The notes beneath the pieces were generated by a model. That model searched no databases, had not been told where the DNA came from, and worked only from the letters and a program-made list of their open reading frames with translations. A stretch of DNA of 31,686 nt from a virus: positions 1 to 31,686 of IMG/VR virus record IMGVR_UViG_3300010151_000077, one strand, 5' to 3'. Both the position numbers and the translations under genes were made by a program. Below, in pieces: positions 15,764 through 25,700 of this stretch (the first letter of the stretch is position 1; each line of letters starts with the position of its first letter).

Positions 15764-17878
15764 TTATTCCGGAAATGATGCTCCAGTTGGTAGAATATTA
15801 AAGTCAACTACAATAAATTCTGCTGTTTTAGCAGGTTGCATAAATATTTGACCTCTCATCTCATTTCTATCTATTACATCAGCAGTATTATTAGTACCAT
15901 CCATAACAACTTTGAATGCATATAAACCTTGTCTTTGTTGTATACTTTCAAAATATGGATTAACTATACTTAAGAATCGGTTTCTAGTTGCTGCTGTATT
16001 ATTTTCAAACACTAAAAACTTAGTAGATGATGCAATAAATTTCTTAGCTGCTATTAATAATCTACGTACATTTACTCTATCCAATGCAGATGCCTTTTTC
16101 TGCAATGTTTTTTGTCCAAATACAGTAACACCTGCATTAGGGAACGTTGCAATTGGATTCACATTTGAATCATACAATGTATCTCTATTAGCATGAGTCA
16201 ATTTACGTTCTGCTTGGATTGCTATATCAATTCCACCTCTATTAAGACCGGCTGGTGCAAACCATGGCGCTGCTACTCGATCATTAAATGCATACACGGA
16301 AGGAATTACAGTAGATGCTGGTACCCATACATTACGACCTAATTCATTATCAGGTATCTTAATCCATGGCCAATATTCAGCTACATAATTAGAATCTCTT
16401 CCTTCTGCTTTAGCAGTTACATTTGGTATAGACGTTTCTCCATACAATACTGGGTCCATTACTAAGAAACAATCTCCACGGTCTTCTACCATACCAACTG
16501 CTTCTGTTAATACAGTTGCATGATTTTCAGCTGCGTCACATAATCCTGGTAATGATAATACGTTGATATCATATTCATCTTGATTTTTTAATAATTTAAT
16601 TGCATCAATATATGCATTTTTATCAGATGTTAAACTTAAATTAAATCCTTGTATATTATCGTCACTAATATCCTCATTAAATTTCATTGGATGTACTACA
16701 GATCCATCACTACCATTTGCAAATGCCCCATTTGCTGCGGCTGGTAAGGATGATGATAATGCATTATCTCTTATTGTACCATTTTCATCTAAATAATTTA
16801 AAGTTTTTTGGTGAACTGTTACACGTACATATTTAGATCGATTCGCGTAATCACCTGAATATTGTATATATGGATCACTAGACCCAATTCCTGCAATTGT
16901 TGCTTTTTGATCACCGATTACTTTTGCAATATAATTTGATGAATTTGGGTCTAATGTAACATTACTATATTGTTCTACAATTTTCTTTCTATTTGATGTA
17001 TCATCTCCACGTCGGATTGATAATTGGAAAGTACCTTTTGTATTATTAACATTGCTAACTTCCCAACGTATATTATTTTCAGAGCCATTTGGTAATAAAC
17101 TATTAGTACCTAATGTACTTTCACTGTTTTGGTCTGCTCCGTATGATAATGTTTCTAATGTAAAACAATTTGCAGCAGTAGTTGTATTTGTTCCTCCGGC
17201 TAATGTTAATACATCGCTAAACGTCGTACCTGATCCAGTATCTACTGTAATTGAATTACCGGATGTTCCAGCTGATGAGGCTGTTAATTGTAATGCCGTT
17301 ACTGTCGCTGTTGCATCTACACCAATTGCTGCATTGTCAATTTCAGTAACTAAGCTAGCGATACCAAGTGCTAAGGTACTACCTGTTGCAAAATAAAATA
17401 TAGGCGAACTATCTACCGGAATACCTCCTACAGGATCGGCTGCTATAAATCTATATTCTGTTTCACCTACTGTAATTTGTACTTCATCTTCAGCTGCAAA
17501 ATTACTTCCTATAGTTAATGACCCACTTGCCACTGCACTACCAATTGTTGTAGATGATGATATGATAGATGTTGCAACTGCCGCATCTGAATGCATAGGA
17601 CGTACTACAGTCAATGTATCTGCGTATTTTAAATATTCTTGAGCTGCATAATTTGTTAAATACTTATAAGAATTTTTACTTGCTCCAGACCCGGATTCAA
17701 ATTTTCCACCAAACAATTGTACAAATTCTGAATAACTTGATACTGTTGTTGGTACATTTGCAGGACCTTTTGCGGTTGGTCCAATTACTGCTGCACCTAT
17801 TGCAGCAACTCCTGCCGGTAAGAACGACTGGTCGACTTCGTTAGTAAAGACTCCAGGTGAGACTATTTTTTCAGCCAT
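15764..17878 (-). CDS. 18: Contractile tail sheath protein, gp18 type
   Basis: A 704-residue sheath subunit that contracts to drive the tube into the cell. The N-terminus EKIVSPGVFTNEVDQSFL with GPTAKGPANVP, the central ALKSL-type block (YDINVLSLPGLC), PWIKIPDNELGRNVWVPAS, FNDRVAAPWFAPAGLNRGG and the C-terminal FKVVMDGTNNTADVIDRNEM with FIVVDFNILPTGASF are classic for T4-like sheaths. Residues ~115-233 form an extra beta domain rich in S, T, A and G (SGSLTIGSNFAAEDEVQITVG through TLAGGTNTTT) that looks inserted. Total length is slightly above T4 gp18 (659 aa). The leader contains an ATATTTAT element and an ATGGAG ribosome binding site. Confidence 0.95.
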   Translation of the reverse strand: MAEKIVSPGVFTNEVDQSFLPAGVAAIGAAVIGPTAKGPANVPTTVSSYSEFVQLFGGKFESGSGASKNSYKYLTNYAAQEYLKYADTLTVVRPMHSDAAVATSIISSSTTIGSAVASGSLTIGSNFAAEDEVQITVGETEYRFIAADPVGGIPVDSSPIFYFATGSTLALGIASLVTEIDNAAIGVDATATVTALQLTASSAGTSGNSITVDTGSGTTFSDVLTLAGGTNTTTAANCFTLETLSYGADQNSESTLGTNSLLPNGSENNIRWEVSNVNNTKGTFQLSIRRGDDTSNRKKIVEQYSNVTLDPNSSNYIAKVIGDQKATIAGIGSSDPYIQYSGDYANRSKYVRVTVHQKTLNYLDENGTIRDNALSSSLPAAANGAFANGSDGSVVHPMKFNEDISDDNIQGFNLSLTSDKNAYIDAIKLLKNQDEYDINVLSLPGLCDAAENHATVLTEAVGMVEDRGDCFLVMDPVLYGETSIPNVTAKAEGRDSNYVAEYWPWIKIPDNELGRNVWVPASTVIPSVYAFNDRVAAPWFAPAGLNRGGIDIAIQAERKLTHANRDTLYDSNVNPIATFPNAGVTVFGQKTLQKKASALDRVNVRRLLIAAKKFIASSTKFLVFENNTAATRNRFLSIVNPYFESIQQRQGLYAFKVVMDGTNNTADVIDRNEMRGQIFMQPAKTAEFIVVDFNILPTGASFPE

Positions 17879-17910
17879 TTGTATACTCCATTTTTATAAA
17901 TCAATTTCAT

Positions 17911-17918
17911 ATAAATAT
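17911..17918 (-). promoter_or_regulatory. ATATTTAT element before tail sheath gene
   Basis: The minus strand reads TTAATATTTATATGAAATTGA, 32 bases before the ATG at 17878, the longest distance of the ten copies. Confidence 0.55.
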
Positions 17919-17938
17919 TAATAAATAAAGCCAAACTA

Positions 17939-18214
17939 TCAAATTTGAGGCGAAAACTCTCCAGTATTTACATCAACAGTACCGGTACCATATTTTTTAT
18001 TTAATTTGCCGGCTAAATCCTTTTCTTGGACTTGGCAATTTGAAAATTCTACCTGCAATGTATCTTTTGTATCTTGCAATTTTTCAAGTTCTTTATTTAA
18101 AAAATGTATTTGCATTTCAGTTTGGCCTAAATCGAAAATTAATCGATTGTTTTGATTCTGTAATTGTTCGATTTGATCTAATTCTTCTTGTGTAAACTTT
18201 TTTGATTCTGACAT
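17939..18214 (-). CDS. Small coiled-coil protein (91 aa)
   Basis: No named family is recognised. Residues ~8-75 form a long coiled coil with heptad spacing (EELDQIEQLQNQNNRLIFDL, MQIHFLNKELEKLQDTKDTL), then a short tail KKYGTGTVDVNTGEFSP. The VNTGEF type of ending is familiar from small virion-associated proteins of marine T4-like phages, which I state from memory. It is preceded by AAAAGGAATGAG and lies 16 bases after the gp15-like gene, ahead of the sheath. A neck- or tail-associated role follows from position only. Confidence 0.65.
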   Translation of the reverse strand: MSESKKFTQEELDQIEQLQNQNNRLIFDLGQTEMQIHFLNKELEKLQDTKDTLQVEFSNCQVQEKDLAGKLNKKYGTGTVDVNTGEFSPQI

Positions 18215-18230
18215 AACTCATTCCTTTTGT

Positions 18231-19049
18231 TTAATATCCGCCAGGCGGTGGATCTGTTATATTTGTATTATCTGTTTCAAATTCATTACCAAATGATATT
18301 CGTTTTATTGAATACCGCTTTTCAATTGTCGATTTACGTAATTCACTTGGCATTAATAATGTTGCTTTACATGTTAATGGTAAAGTAGCTCTTACTATAC
18401 GATCTTCGCTAGTCGTATTCACCGTTTCAAATGTATAATCTGAAATAACGGTTGGAAATTTCCATGTAGTTCCCCAAGCAAATCCACCGGCTGGCATTAT
18501 CTGTTCTACTAATGAATTCATTTGTTCTGTATATTCAGTCCATAATATTAATTCATATGCCACATCAATATATTCTGGTATAGCGGATATGTAATATTCG
18601 TTTAATCGTTTAGATCCTTGTTGCACGGAAAATCGATCATATCTATTTACTTTAGTATGTTTATTTTGTAATATTTGTGCATTTCCGGATGGATTTTTAT
18701 TAACATCTAATTTTTTTAACATGTCACGCTCGGTAATCGAGTTACGACGTATACTTATCACAGGTGTCATAATTTTACCTTTACGATCTCGCATATAACC
18801 ACGACTCTGTACTTGAGCCCATTTTTCTCCATTAGCATACATTACAGGAATATCAATAATATTACCATTTTCTGATATCTGCGGTTGGATCGTATCTCGT
18901 ATATATGATAAAATTGCAAAATCCACGTCTTCAATAGTACATTTTGATGTTTTTATAATATCATCATCACGGCGTACGTGATTTGCACGATTTACTTGAG
19001 CATTTCGTGAAAAACTACTATATGATTGTTTTAATTCCTTTTTAGCCAT
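18231..19049 (-). CDS. Putative tail completion / sheath stabiliser protein (gp15-like, tentative)
   Basis: A 272-residue protein in the neck-to-tail junction block. It lies directly between the gp14-like neck gene (sharing its start base with that gene's stop) and the sheath region, where T4-like phages keep gp15, the protein that caps the tail and stabilises the sheath. Consistent sequence features are VDFAILSYIRDTI near the N-terminus, then IIDIPVMYANGEKWAQV and KIMTPVISIRRNSI, followed by a beta-rich C-terminal half (ATLPLTCKATLLMPSE). The tail end PPPGGY is disordered. The assignment rests on position plus this weak pattern; gp3-type tail terminator is the alternative. Confidence 0.5.
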   Translation of the reverse strand: MAKKELKQSYSSFSRNAQVNRANHVRRDDDIIKTSKCTIEDVDFAILSYIRDTIQPQISENGNIIDIPVMYANGEKWAQVQSRGYMRDRKGKIMTPVISIRRNSITERDMLKKLDVNKNPSGNAQILQNKHTKVNRYDRFSVQQGSKRLNEYYISAIPEYIDVAYELILWTEYTEQMNSLVEQIMPAGGFAWGTTWKFPTVISDYTFETVNTTSEDRIVRATLPLTCKATLLMPSELRKSTIEKRYSIKRISFGNEFETDNTNITDPPPGGY

Positions 19050-19576
19050 TATAAATTCCTAGGTATAATACTTGGTTTATTAATACCGGTACGTACTTCT
19101 TGAATATTTAATCGGTTTCTTCGAGTTACATGGGCAGTTACTTTAATCGCAACTGATAATCCATATTCGCCGCGGTCATTTTTACCTAAATCAGTTTCTG
19201 GATTTCTGCCTGTCCAATATTGTGAAGACCCTACACCATCAATTTCATAAAATTCATTATCATATTCTAATACATCACCTTCCTCGATTACAATATTTTT
19301 ATCTTTAACATCAGATCTTAAAAATGCAAACTCTCCTAACCTAGTAGAATCATATGCATCACCATCCACATATGTTTTATCCTCTTTCAATATTAAACAA
19401 TTAATACGCATTGGAGCATAATATATTTTATTATCAGATTCATCATACATATTAGCTTTTGTATCATTTAAACTTAATTTATAAAATGCTACTTCTGTAT
19501 CGATGTAACGATTAATCAATTCACGATTAATTGATTTTATTAAATTTGCATCTCTTGAAGAACCAAATAATGCCAT
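19049..19576 (-). CDS. 14: Neck protein, gp14-like
   Basis: A 175-residue protein that probably joins head and tail. The pattern LIKSINRELINRYIDTEVAFYKL, IYYAPMRINCLILKED, FAFLRSDVKDKNIVIEEGDVLEYDNEFYEI and VAIKVTAHVTRRNRL agrees with gp14-like neck proteins of T4-like phages: a helical start, then a beta core with an E-G-D-V-L-E-Y turn. The start codon follows an AGGAT ribosome binding site located within the last codons of the preceding gene, 2 bases away. It is followed without a gap by the gp15-like candidate. Confidence 0.68.
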   Translation of the reverse strand: MALFGSSRDANLIKSINRELINRYIDTEVAFYKLSLNDTKANMYDESDNKIYYAPMRINCLILKEDKTYVDGDAYDSTRLGEFAFLRSDVKDKNIVIEEGDVLEYDNEFYEIDGVGSSQYWTGRNPETDLGKNDRGEYGLSVAIKVTAHVTRRNRLNIQEVRTGINKPSIIPRNL

Positions 19577-19578
19577 TA

Positions 19579-20742
19579 TTATCCTATATAAATTTTAAGT
19601 GGTATCTTATTCATTTGCTGAAGCATTGCATCAGATTCCGCCTGTTTACGTTCCAATTGTGCTTGCCTTGACATAGTATCAAGTGTCTCTTTAAGTTCTG
19701 TTATAAGGGCCTCTTTTTCGGTTTGTCCGGCTGATAATAAATCGCTTCCATTTAATGTTACTTCTGCATTTGGAATTGGAATACTAGAATATTTACCTCT
19801 AATAAAACCTAACATTTCTTTTGCTAATGCTAATGTATATTTACGAATCCATTGTTTACCGACATCATTAACATTTGAATATATTACATTATTATAAGGG
19901 GCATTTGAATAATCGGATATCGTGCCGGTTGACCCTTTTAAAGGATTTGATCTATCTGATTTTTTAATGTATTGAAATATAATTTTTGTAAAATTAGTTC
20001 CATTTGGTATAGGAAATATTCGTATTCTATCATTAATTAATTCAAATGAATATGCAGATTTTCGTATCTGGTCGTTGAATTCTATTCCTTGCATTCTTAA
20101 CATGTCCGCATATACTGGCATCATCATAAATGATACTCCTGGAGACATTCCACCAAAACCAAATTCTGTCATTAAATTTTGAGAACCTAAACCTGTACCA
20201 ACAAATGGATCGAAATATTTTACAATTGCTGGTGGTGGTTCATGATATACACGCTTAATTTCTATTGCATCTGTCCCAGGTGTTCCTGATTCAAATGAAA
20301 TGGAATTTGGGTCTGTTAAATCATATAATTGTTTACTAGCCGAAACTGAAATAGATCCTGTATAATATGTAACGTTTCCTCCGGAGCCGGCTTCTGTTCC
20401 ATATTCTTCAGCTAGTTCTATTAATCCTCCAAAATTTGGGGATACTTTTCGCCCAGATAAATTACTCGATGTTGATGCGCCATATAAATTTAACATATTA
20501 TCACGTATATTATATGTATTTAACTGAGCACCGTATTCAGAAACAGCTTCTTCGAAACATGCAAAAAAATTAGTTGATTGTAATTCAATATCATTTATAG
20601 GATACCCCATACGTTTAGCACACCATTCTGCTACTTTATCTGCGTCCGCAGTAAATTTACTATCTGAATCGTATAATCCAAATGGTGTATCACCGGAAAA
20701 GAAAGAAGATGATCCAGGCCATATTGCAACGTTTTGTGCCAT
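19579..20742 (-). CDS. 13: Neck / connector protein, gp13-like
   Basis: A 387-residue structural protein. The N-terminal signature TPFGLYDSDSKFTADADKVA, WCAKRMGYPINDIELQSTNF and FEEAVSEYGAQLNTYNIRDN matches a neck protein type common in marine T4-like phages (from memory). It is followed by a helical block (PVYADMLRMQGIEFNDQIRK), a beta stretch, and a C-terminal amphipathic helix ETLDTMSRQAQLERKQAESD. Its place upstream of the gp14-like gene fits the gp13-gp14 neck pair. An ATATTTAT element and an AAAAAGGAA ribosome binding site immediately precede the ATG, so it is probably the first gene of the neck operon. Confidence 0.7.
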   Translation of the reverse strand: MAQNVAIWPGSSSFFSGDTPFGLYDSDSKFTADADKVAEWCAKRMGYPINDIELQSTNFFACFEEAVSEYGAQLNTYNIRDNMLNLYGASTSSNLSGRKVSPNFGGLIELAEEYGTEAGSGGNVTYYTGSISVSASKQLYDLTDPNSISFESGTPGTDAIEIKRVYHEPPPAIVKYFDPFVGTGLGSQNLMTEFGFGGMSPGVSFMMMPVYADMLRMQGIEFNDQIRKSAYSFELINDRIRIFPIPNGTNFTKIIFQYIKKSDRSNPLKGSTGTISDYSNAPYNNVIYSNVNDVGKQWIRKYTLALAKEMLGFIRGKYSSIPIPNAEVTLNGSDLLSAGQTEKEALITELKETLDTMSRQAQLERKQAESDAMLQQMNKIPLKIYIG

Positions 20743-20758
20743 TAGAATTCCTTTTTAT

Positions 20759-20766
20759 ATAAATAT
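20759..20766 (-). promoter_or_regulatory. ATATTTAT element before neck genes
   Basis: The minus strand reads TAATATTTATATAAAAAGGAA. The TAA is the stop of the 72-residue ORF, and the ATG at 20742 is 16 bases downstream. Confidence 0.6.
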
Positions 20767-20984
20767 TAGATCTTGGCAATAAACCGTTGCATTGACGCGG
20801 TAAGAACTAACCATTTATGAGCATGAATTCTCATTTGATCATTTGGTATTGTTACATCACACCATACATGCCCATCCCAACCACATGAACTACTTGCTAT
20901 AGACGCAGTCAAATATGGATTTGCATTTAATGCTCCTTGTATTGGAATATAATCACTTGAACTTATTATAAATCGATCTGTCAT
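20766..20984 (-). CDS. Small protein of unknown function (72 aa)
   Basis: Not recognised. It is 72 residues with two cysteines (SSSCGWDGHVWCDV), several tryptophans and histidines (IHAHKWLVL) and an N-terminal ISSSDYIPIQG. It has a CAGGAA ribosome binding site and follows the 573-residue adhesin-like gene by 14 bases, so it belongs to the fibre operon. The S-S-S-rich start resembles the style of the neighbouring virion proteins. A small virion or fibre accessory protein is plausible, from context only. Confidence 0.6.
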   Translation of the reverse strand: MTDRFIISSSDYIPIQGALNANPYLTASIASSSCGWDGHVWCDVTIPNDQMRIHAHKWLVLTASMQRFIAKI

Positions 20985-20998
20985 TGAATTTTCCTGTT

Positions 20999-22720
20999 TT
21001 ATTCTCCACCTAATCCTGTTATTCTTATATTTGCGATACAGAAATCACTTTTGTAGGCATTACTATCACCTCCTGGTTTTACATAATGAAATACAATGTA
21101 ATATTCTGTATCATGGTCTAGTATTGATAAATCAACTTCTGTTCTATACCATTCTCCGGAGGTGAGGTGGCCAGTTTGCTGTTGATTTCCACTGAGATTA
21201 TCACTACTATATCCCACATATTCTCCTTGAATTTCCATGGAAAGTTGAGTTGCATTATATGTACTGTCTATAGTCATAACAATAGTTCCCCATTTATCTA
21301 GGATATTTGCATTAGAATAACCCGGATGTTTAAAAAATTCTTGAGATGTTGGATGTGCTAGTACGGTCAACGTGCCAATATTGGCACCGTATGCATAATA
21401 ATAAAATACTAATGTTTCTGATCGTTGATTTGTTTGATTAAATGTTAATGGCCCCGTACGAAATATAAAGGTAGATGGGTTACTGTTAATAACACCATTA
21501 CCGGCGGATGTTTCTGTATATGCATATCTTGATGGAGATGTGGCTAGTTGTTCACGATGCTTTTTCCATCCAAAATTACTATATACTATAAAACTATTAT
21601 CATAACTAGTAACATCACCATCTTCATCTTGTATTCCAAATGACCCTTGATATTGAGTTTTAGTTAACATGGGCGGGCCATTCTTTGCACCGGTATTACT
21701 AGATGGAGTAGTACCATTTGTCTTATTTAATGACCATGGGAAATGTGGATTGTTAGTTGTATTGTATACATGAGTAAATGCGTGATGGGCCCAACCACTA
21801 TTACCGGTTGTTTGACTATTTTTTACGTTGACTAACGCACCATATGGATTATAATCTGATCCAATATTATTTGTATTTGGTGATAATGCAAAATATGTAT
21901 GCACTGGCAACCCGGTATCGCTATATTTAAAGTTTACTGATGATGACATTATTCGATTTGTAATAGGTGTCTGTGCTACGGATACGTTTATAGGTGTCAG
22001 TTCAATTTTATAAAATTGGTATGTTGCATTTGGCGTTGGTGTATCAATTCTTAATCCTATATACCTAATATTTACATCGCCATTAAATTGAAAATAACCA
22101 TCTATTTGGCTATATTTATTTACATTGCTAGGTAGTTCAAGGTATGCTTGGTATCCTGTATGTTGGCTGGCGAAATTCGTAATATCTTCTGGTGTGCCAA
22201 TATCTTCATCAGACACTGTGCTTTCAAAGTTGTCAGAATATTGGAACGGGTAAGTCCGAACTAACATATTACCTAATTGATAGCCTTCATGGAATGCATA
22301 GCCATTTTCATCTAATCCATATACGGTTATCATTACTATCGAATCTGTGGCGGTTGTATTCCCGGGCTTTGCAATTACACGTAATCTCCATTGAGAATCT
22401 GAATCGGTATTAGTTATAATTGCATTAAGATCTGGATTATTTGCACCGTACGGTATTGTATTAGCTGCTTGATTCTGATTATATATTGTATAAGATGTAT
22501 CACTGGCGTATATATATCCACCATTTTCTAATGTAAACCGCGGCGTTTGCCAAGAAGTGATGTCATCATGATCAGTTGGGTTTGGAAACCATGAACCCAA
22601 ATCATTGTATGTGAACCCTACTTTACCACCTCGACTAATATCATTACTTCCAGATAATGACATGACGGTAGAATCCACATCTGCCCAACTAGAACTTATT
22701 ATGGATACGTTACTTGGCAT
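20999..22720 (-). CDS. Adhesin-like tail/virion protein (573 aa)
   Basis: No specific family is recognised. It is a long beta-rich protein, very rich in S, T, N, G and Y, with few charged residues and without a signal peptide. Repeated jelly-roll-like patterns are visible, for instance TDSIVMITVYGLDENGYAFH and, at the C-terminus, EWYRTEVDLSILDHDTEYYI with FCIANIRITGLGG, which looks like a carbohydrate-binding-type beta sandwich. The ribosome binding site is AAAAGG. It begins one base after the S74 fibre gene ends, so it probably belongs to the same receptor-binding assembly as that fibre, as a distal tip or adaptor. Confidence 0.6.
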   Translation of the reverse strand: MPSNVSIISSSWADVDSTVMSLSGSNDISRGGKVGFTYNDLGSWFPNPTDHDDITSWQTPRFTLENGGYIYASDTSYTIYNQNQAANTIPYGANNPDLNAIITNTDSDSQWRLRVIAKPGNTTATDSIVMITVYGLDENGYAFHEGYQLGNMLVRTYPFQYSDNFESTVSDEDIGTPEDITNFASQHTGYQAYLELPSNVNKYSQIDGYFQFNGDVNIRYIGLRIDTPTPNATYQFYKIELTPINVSVAQTPITNRIMSSSVNFKYSDTGLPVHTYFALSPNTNNIGSDYNPYGALVNVKNSQTTGNSGWAHHAFTHVYNTTNNPHFPWSLNKTNGTTPSSNTGAKNGPPMLTKTQYQGSFGIQDEDGDVTSYDNSFIVYSNFGWKKHREQLATSPSRYAYTETSAGNGVINSNPSTFIFRTGPLTFNQTNQRSETLVFYYYAYGANIGTLTVLAHPTSQEFFKHPGYSNANILDKWGTIVMTIDSTYNATQLSMEIQGEYVGYSSDNLSGNQQQTGHLTSGEWYRTEVDLSILDHDTEYYIVFHYVKPGGDSNAYKSDFCIANIRITGLGGE

Positions 22721-22721
22721 G

Positions 22722-25700
22722 CTAACCTTTTAATTTTGATTTTAAATCGTCAATTTCTGATTTTAACTCTTTGATAGATTCGATGAGATGAGGTACTAAT
22801 TGTTCATATTGTATAGTCTTATACATATTATTATTGTTAGCAAAAAATGGTAATTCCGATTCTTTTATAATACCAGGAAATATCTTTTCAACATCTTGTG
22901 CAATTAATCCAACTTGAGACTTTTCATCGCGATATTTCCAATCATACTGAACTGCTTGTAATTCACATACTTTAGATAAACTGGAAGTTATATTGTAAAT
23001 ATTATGTTTTAATCGTTGATCGGATGGTGTAGTTGAATATGCTATAATATCTCCAGCTGCATGTAATGTACCATTACTTGCAACCTGTACTCTAGCTAAA
23101 TTGCTAGTCCATATTTCAAATGTATCATCTGATGGGAATCCAAATTTGGTATTGGTGTCACCGGTATGAGCTATAAAACCGGCTATTTCATCAACTGTCC
23201 CAGTGCCGCCTCCACCGCCGTAACTTCCAGTATAATATACTTGGCCAGTAACTATATCATACATTAATGTATTTAATGTAGATGCAGTCGTTGATGCACT
23301 TATAAATAAATTACCACTTGCGCTTATATTACCTGAGGCTGTTATATGACTTTGTATACTAAGTGGTAAAGGTGATGATATAGAGGCCGAGGTTATTGTT
23401 AACTGGAGACAGTTACTCGAAGATTGAAATGAATGTATGGGACTAGTATATGTAATTTTTTGGGATTGGTCTGCGGCATCATGTATTGTGATATAATTGG
23501 TGGCATCAGTTGATAAATTACCTAGCCGGGTAAGATGGTCAGCGAAAAATTTGAGACCATTCGTTGGTGTCCCAAATCCGGAAAGATTATCTCCACGGCC
23601 GATGTATGCATCAGCTCCTCCAAATGTCAACATAGGCCAATAGTTAAAAGTTTCTTCATCATCTATTTGTGATGATGAATATTCAAAGTTTATAAGAGCT
23701 CCTAGACTATTCGGCCGGATACTTAATGATGAAGCCGTTATATCTCCATGGACTTTCAATGATCCAGAAATACCTACATCCACAGATGATGTTAATTCTG
23801 TATTGGCATCAAACCATAATGAGCTGGCTCCGGCGTTTAATGCATATGATGCAGTACCATGCAAGCTACCGGTAAATGATTTAGCAGTAACAGATTCGGA
23901 AACATATAATGATCCAGTTATTTGCACATCTCCGGAGAAGTTAGCTCTAGATTCTGTAATTCGTAGTATTGATGGTTGGTCGGCTGCACCGTAATAATTC
24001 CTTATTACAAAGTCTTGTGAGTTGATGGTAACTGCGGAGTTAGCTACATCTGAATCTTCGATTAATACCCGTGATACGCTGTTACCTACACATATCGTAT
24101 TTGATGTCTTTTCAAATTTAATTCTATTTCTAGGAATACCAAATGCATCTAATACTTGACCATGACCAATAAAACTATCTGTAGTTGCTCCTATACGTAA
24201 TATTGGAAACCAATCGTATACATCTTCTTCTCCGGAATAAGATGATGATAATCCAAAATTTATCATGTCTGTACCATCTGGTGCTATAGATAATGACGAT
24301 GCTGTTATATCTCCATGAACTGTTAATGATCCAGTAATACCTACACTCGCAGATGATGTTAATTCAGTGCCGGCATCAAACCACTGATCTGAGTTTGCAG
24401 CTGTTTCTGCAATTGTGGCATATGAAGCTGACATTACATATGATGCTGATAAAGCACTACCTGCATGTGAAGCGGAGGGCCATGATGTTGATGATACTAT
24501 TTGTCCGGAGGAACTCATTACAAGCATATTAGGATTAGTTGTTGTTATAGTATCAGTTATATCTACCGGGTCTATATAAATAGCTTGATTGCGATTATGA
24601 ATATATACATTATCTTGATCAATAATTGTATGCGGGGTCTCAAACGTGAATTCAAATGCTGTGGTTTCAATATTTACACCACTTCCTAATTCAAATGATA
24701 TTGGTATTACGCCATTGGTCATGTATACATGATTAACATTTCCCGGACCTAGTATGAAATTTGAGCCGGCATCGGCTGGAAAATCGAGTTCATTATTTTC
24801 AACAGGTAATACAATTTTATATGCTCCAACACTAGCTAGTGCCCGGTCGAGTAACGTAATTAATGTTTGACCACCTAATCGAAAATCTTTGAAAAATTCA
24901 TCAGCTGATGAATCAAAATCTCCTTTCACACGTAATTGAGTCAATCGCACATATCCAGTATAATTAAATCCAACTTGGGCGCTAATGTCTAATGAACCGG
25001 TACCAGTATCATTAGTTGCGGCTAGCCATATGGCTTGATGTGATGCATCACCGGCTGCAATTATTGATTCTGTAGTAGTTGTATATACTGACGTTTGGAA
25101 TGCACTACCAGTAATGTCGCCGGCATTAATTGAACCTGTAAATTGATGAGTATCAGTAACAGTATCACCAAATATAGTTGAGCCAGAACTAAATGACTGG
25201 GTCATATAAGATACTGATGATGATATAATATAATTTTGAGCTATTATATTACCAGTAGTTGTGATATCATCTTTAACTATTAATGGCGTGTTTATTTCGA
25301 ATCGCGATGCAGTGGCCACAGCAATATTTGAATGTTCACTTGTACCAATGACTACAGATTTAGAGCCTTGAATGTCAATTGATGTATTAGAGATGCTAGC
25401 TTGATCTTGTATGTTAACGTAGTTAGAAGAATTACCTACGGATATGACATCATCGTTTGAGTTAAAGAAAATCCTATTTTTAGGAATTCCGGAGATATTT
25501 AAATTAGATTTATGACCTATATAACCATGAAATCCACCAAAAAGTAATAAAGGGCTAAAACTTTCTCCATCTGGTACATCGCCATCAGCTCCGGATGATG
25601 AAATGCTAAATTCGATAGCCGGCGTTGATGCCGGAAAATTTGGGCGTATTGATAATGAGGATGCAGTAATATCATTGGTTATTATATCATTTAAATGAGC

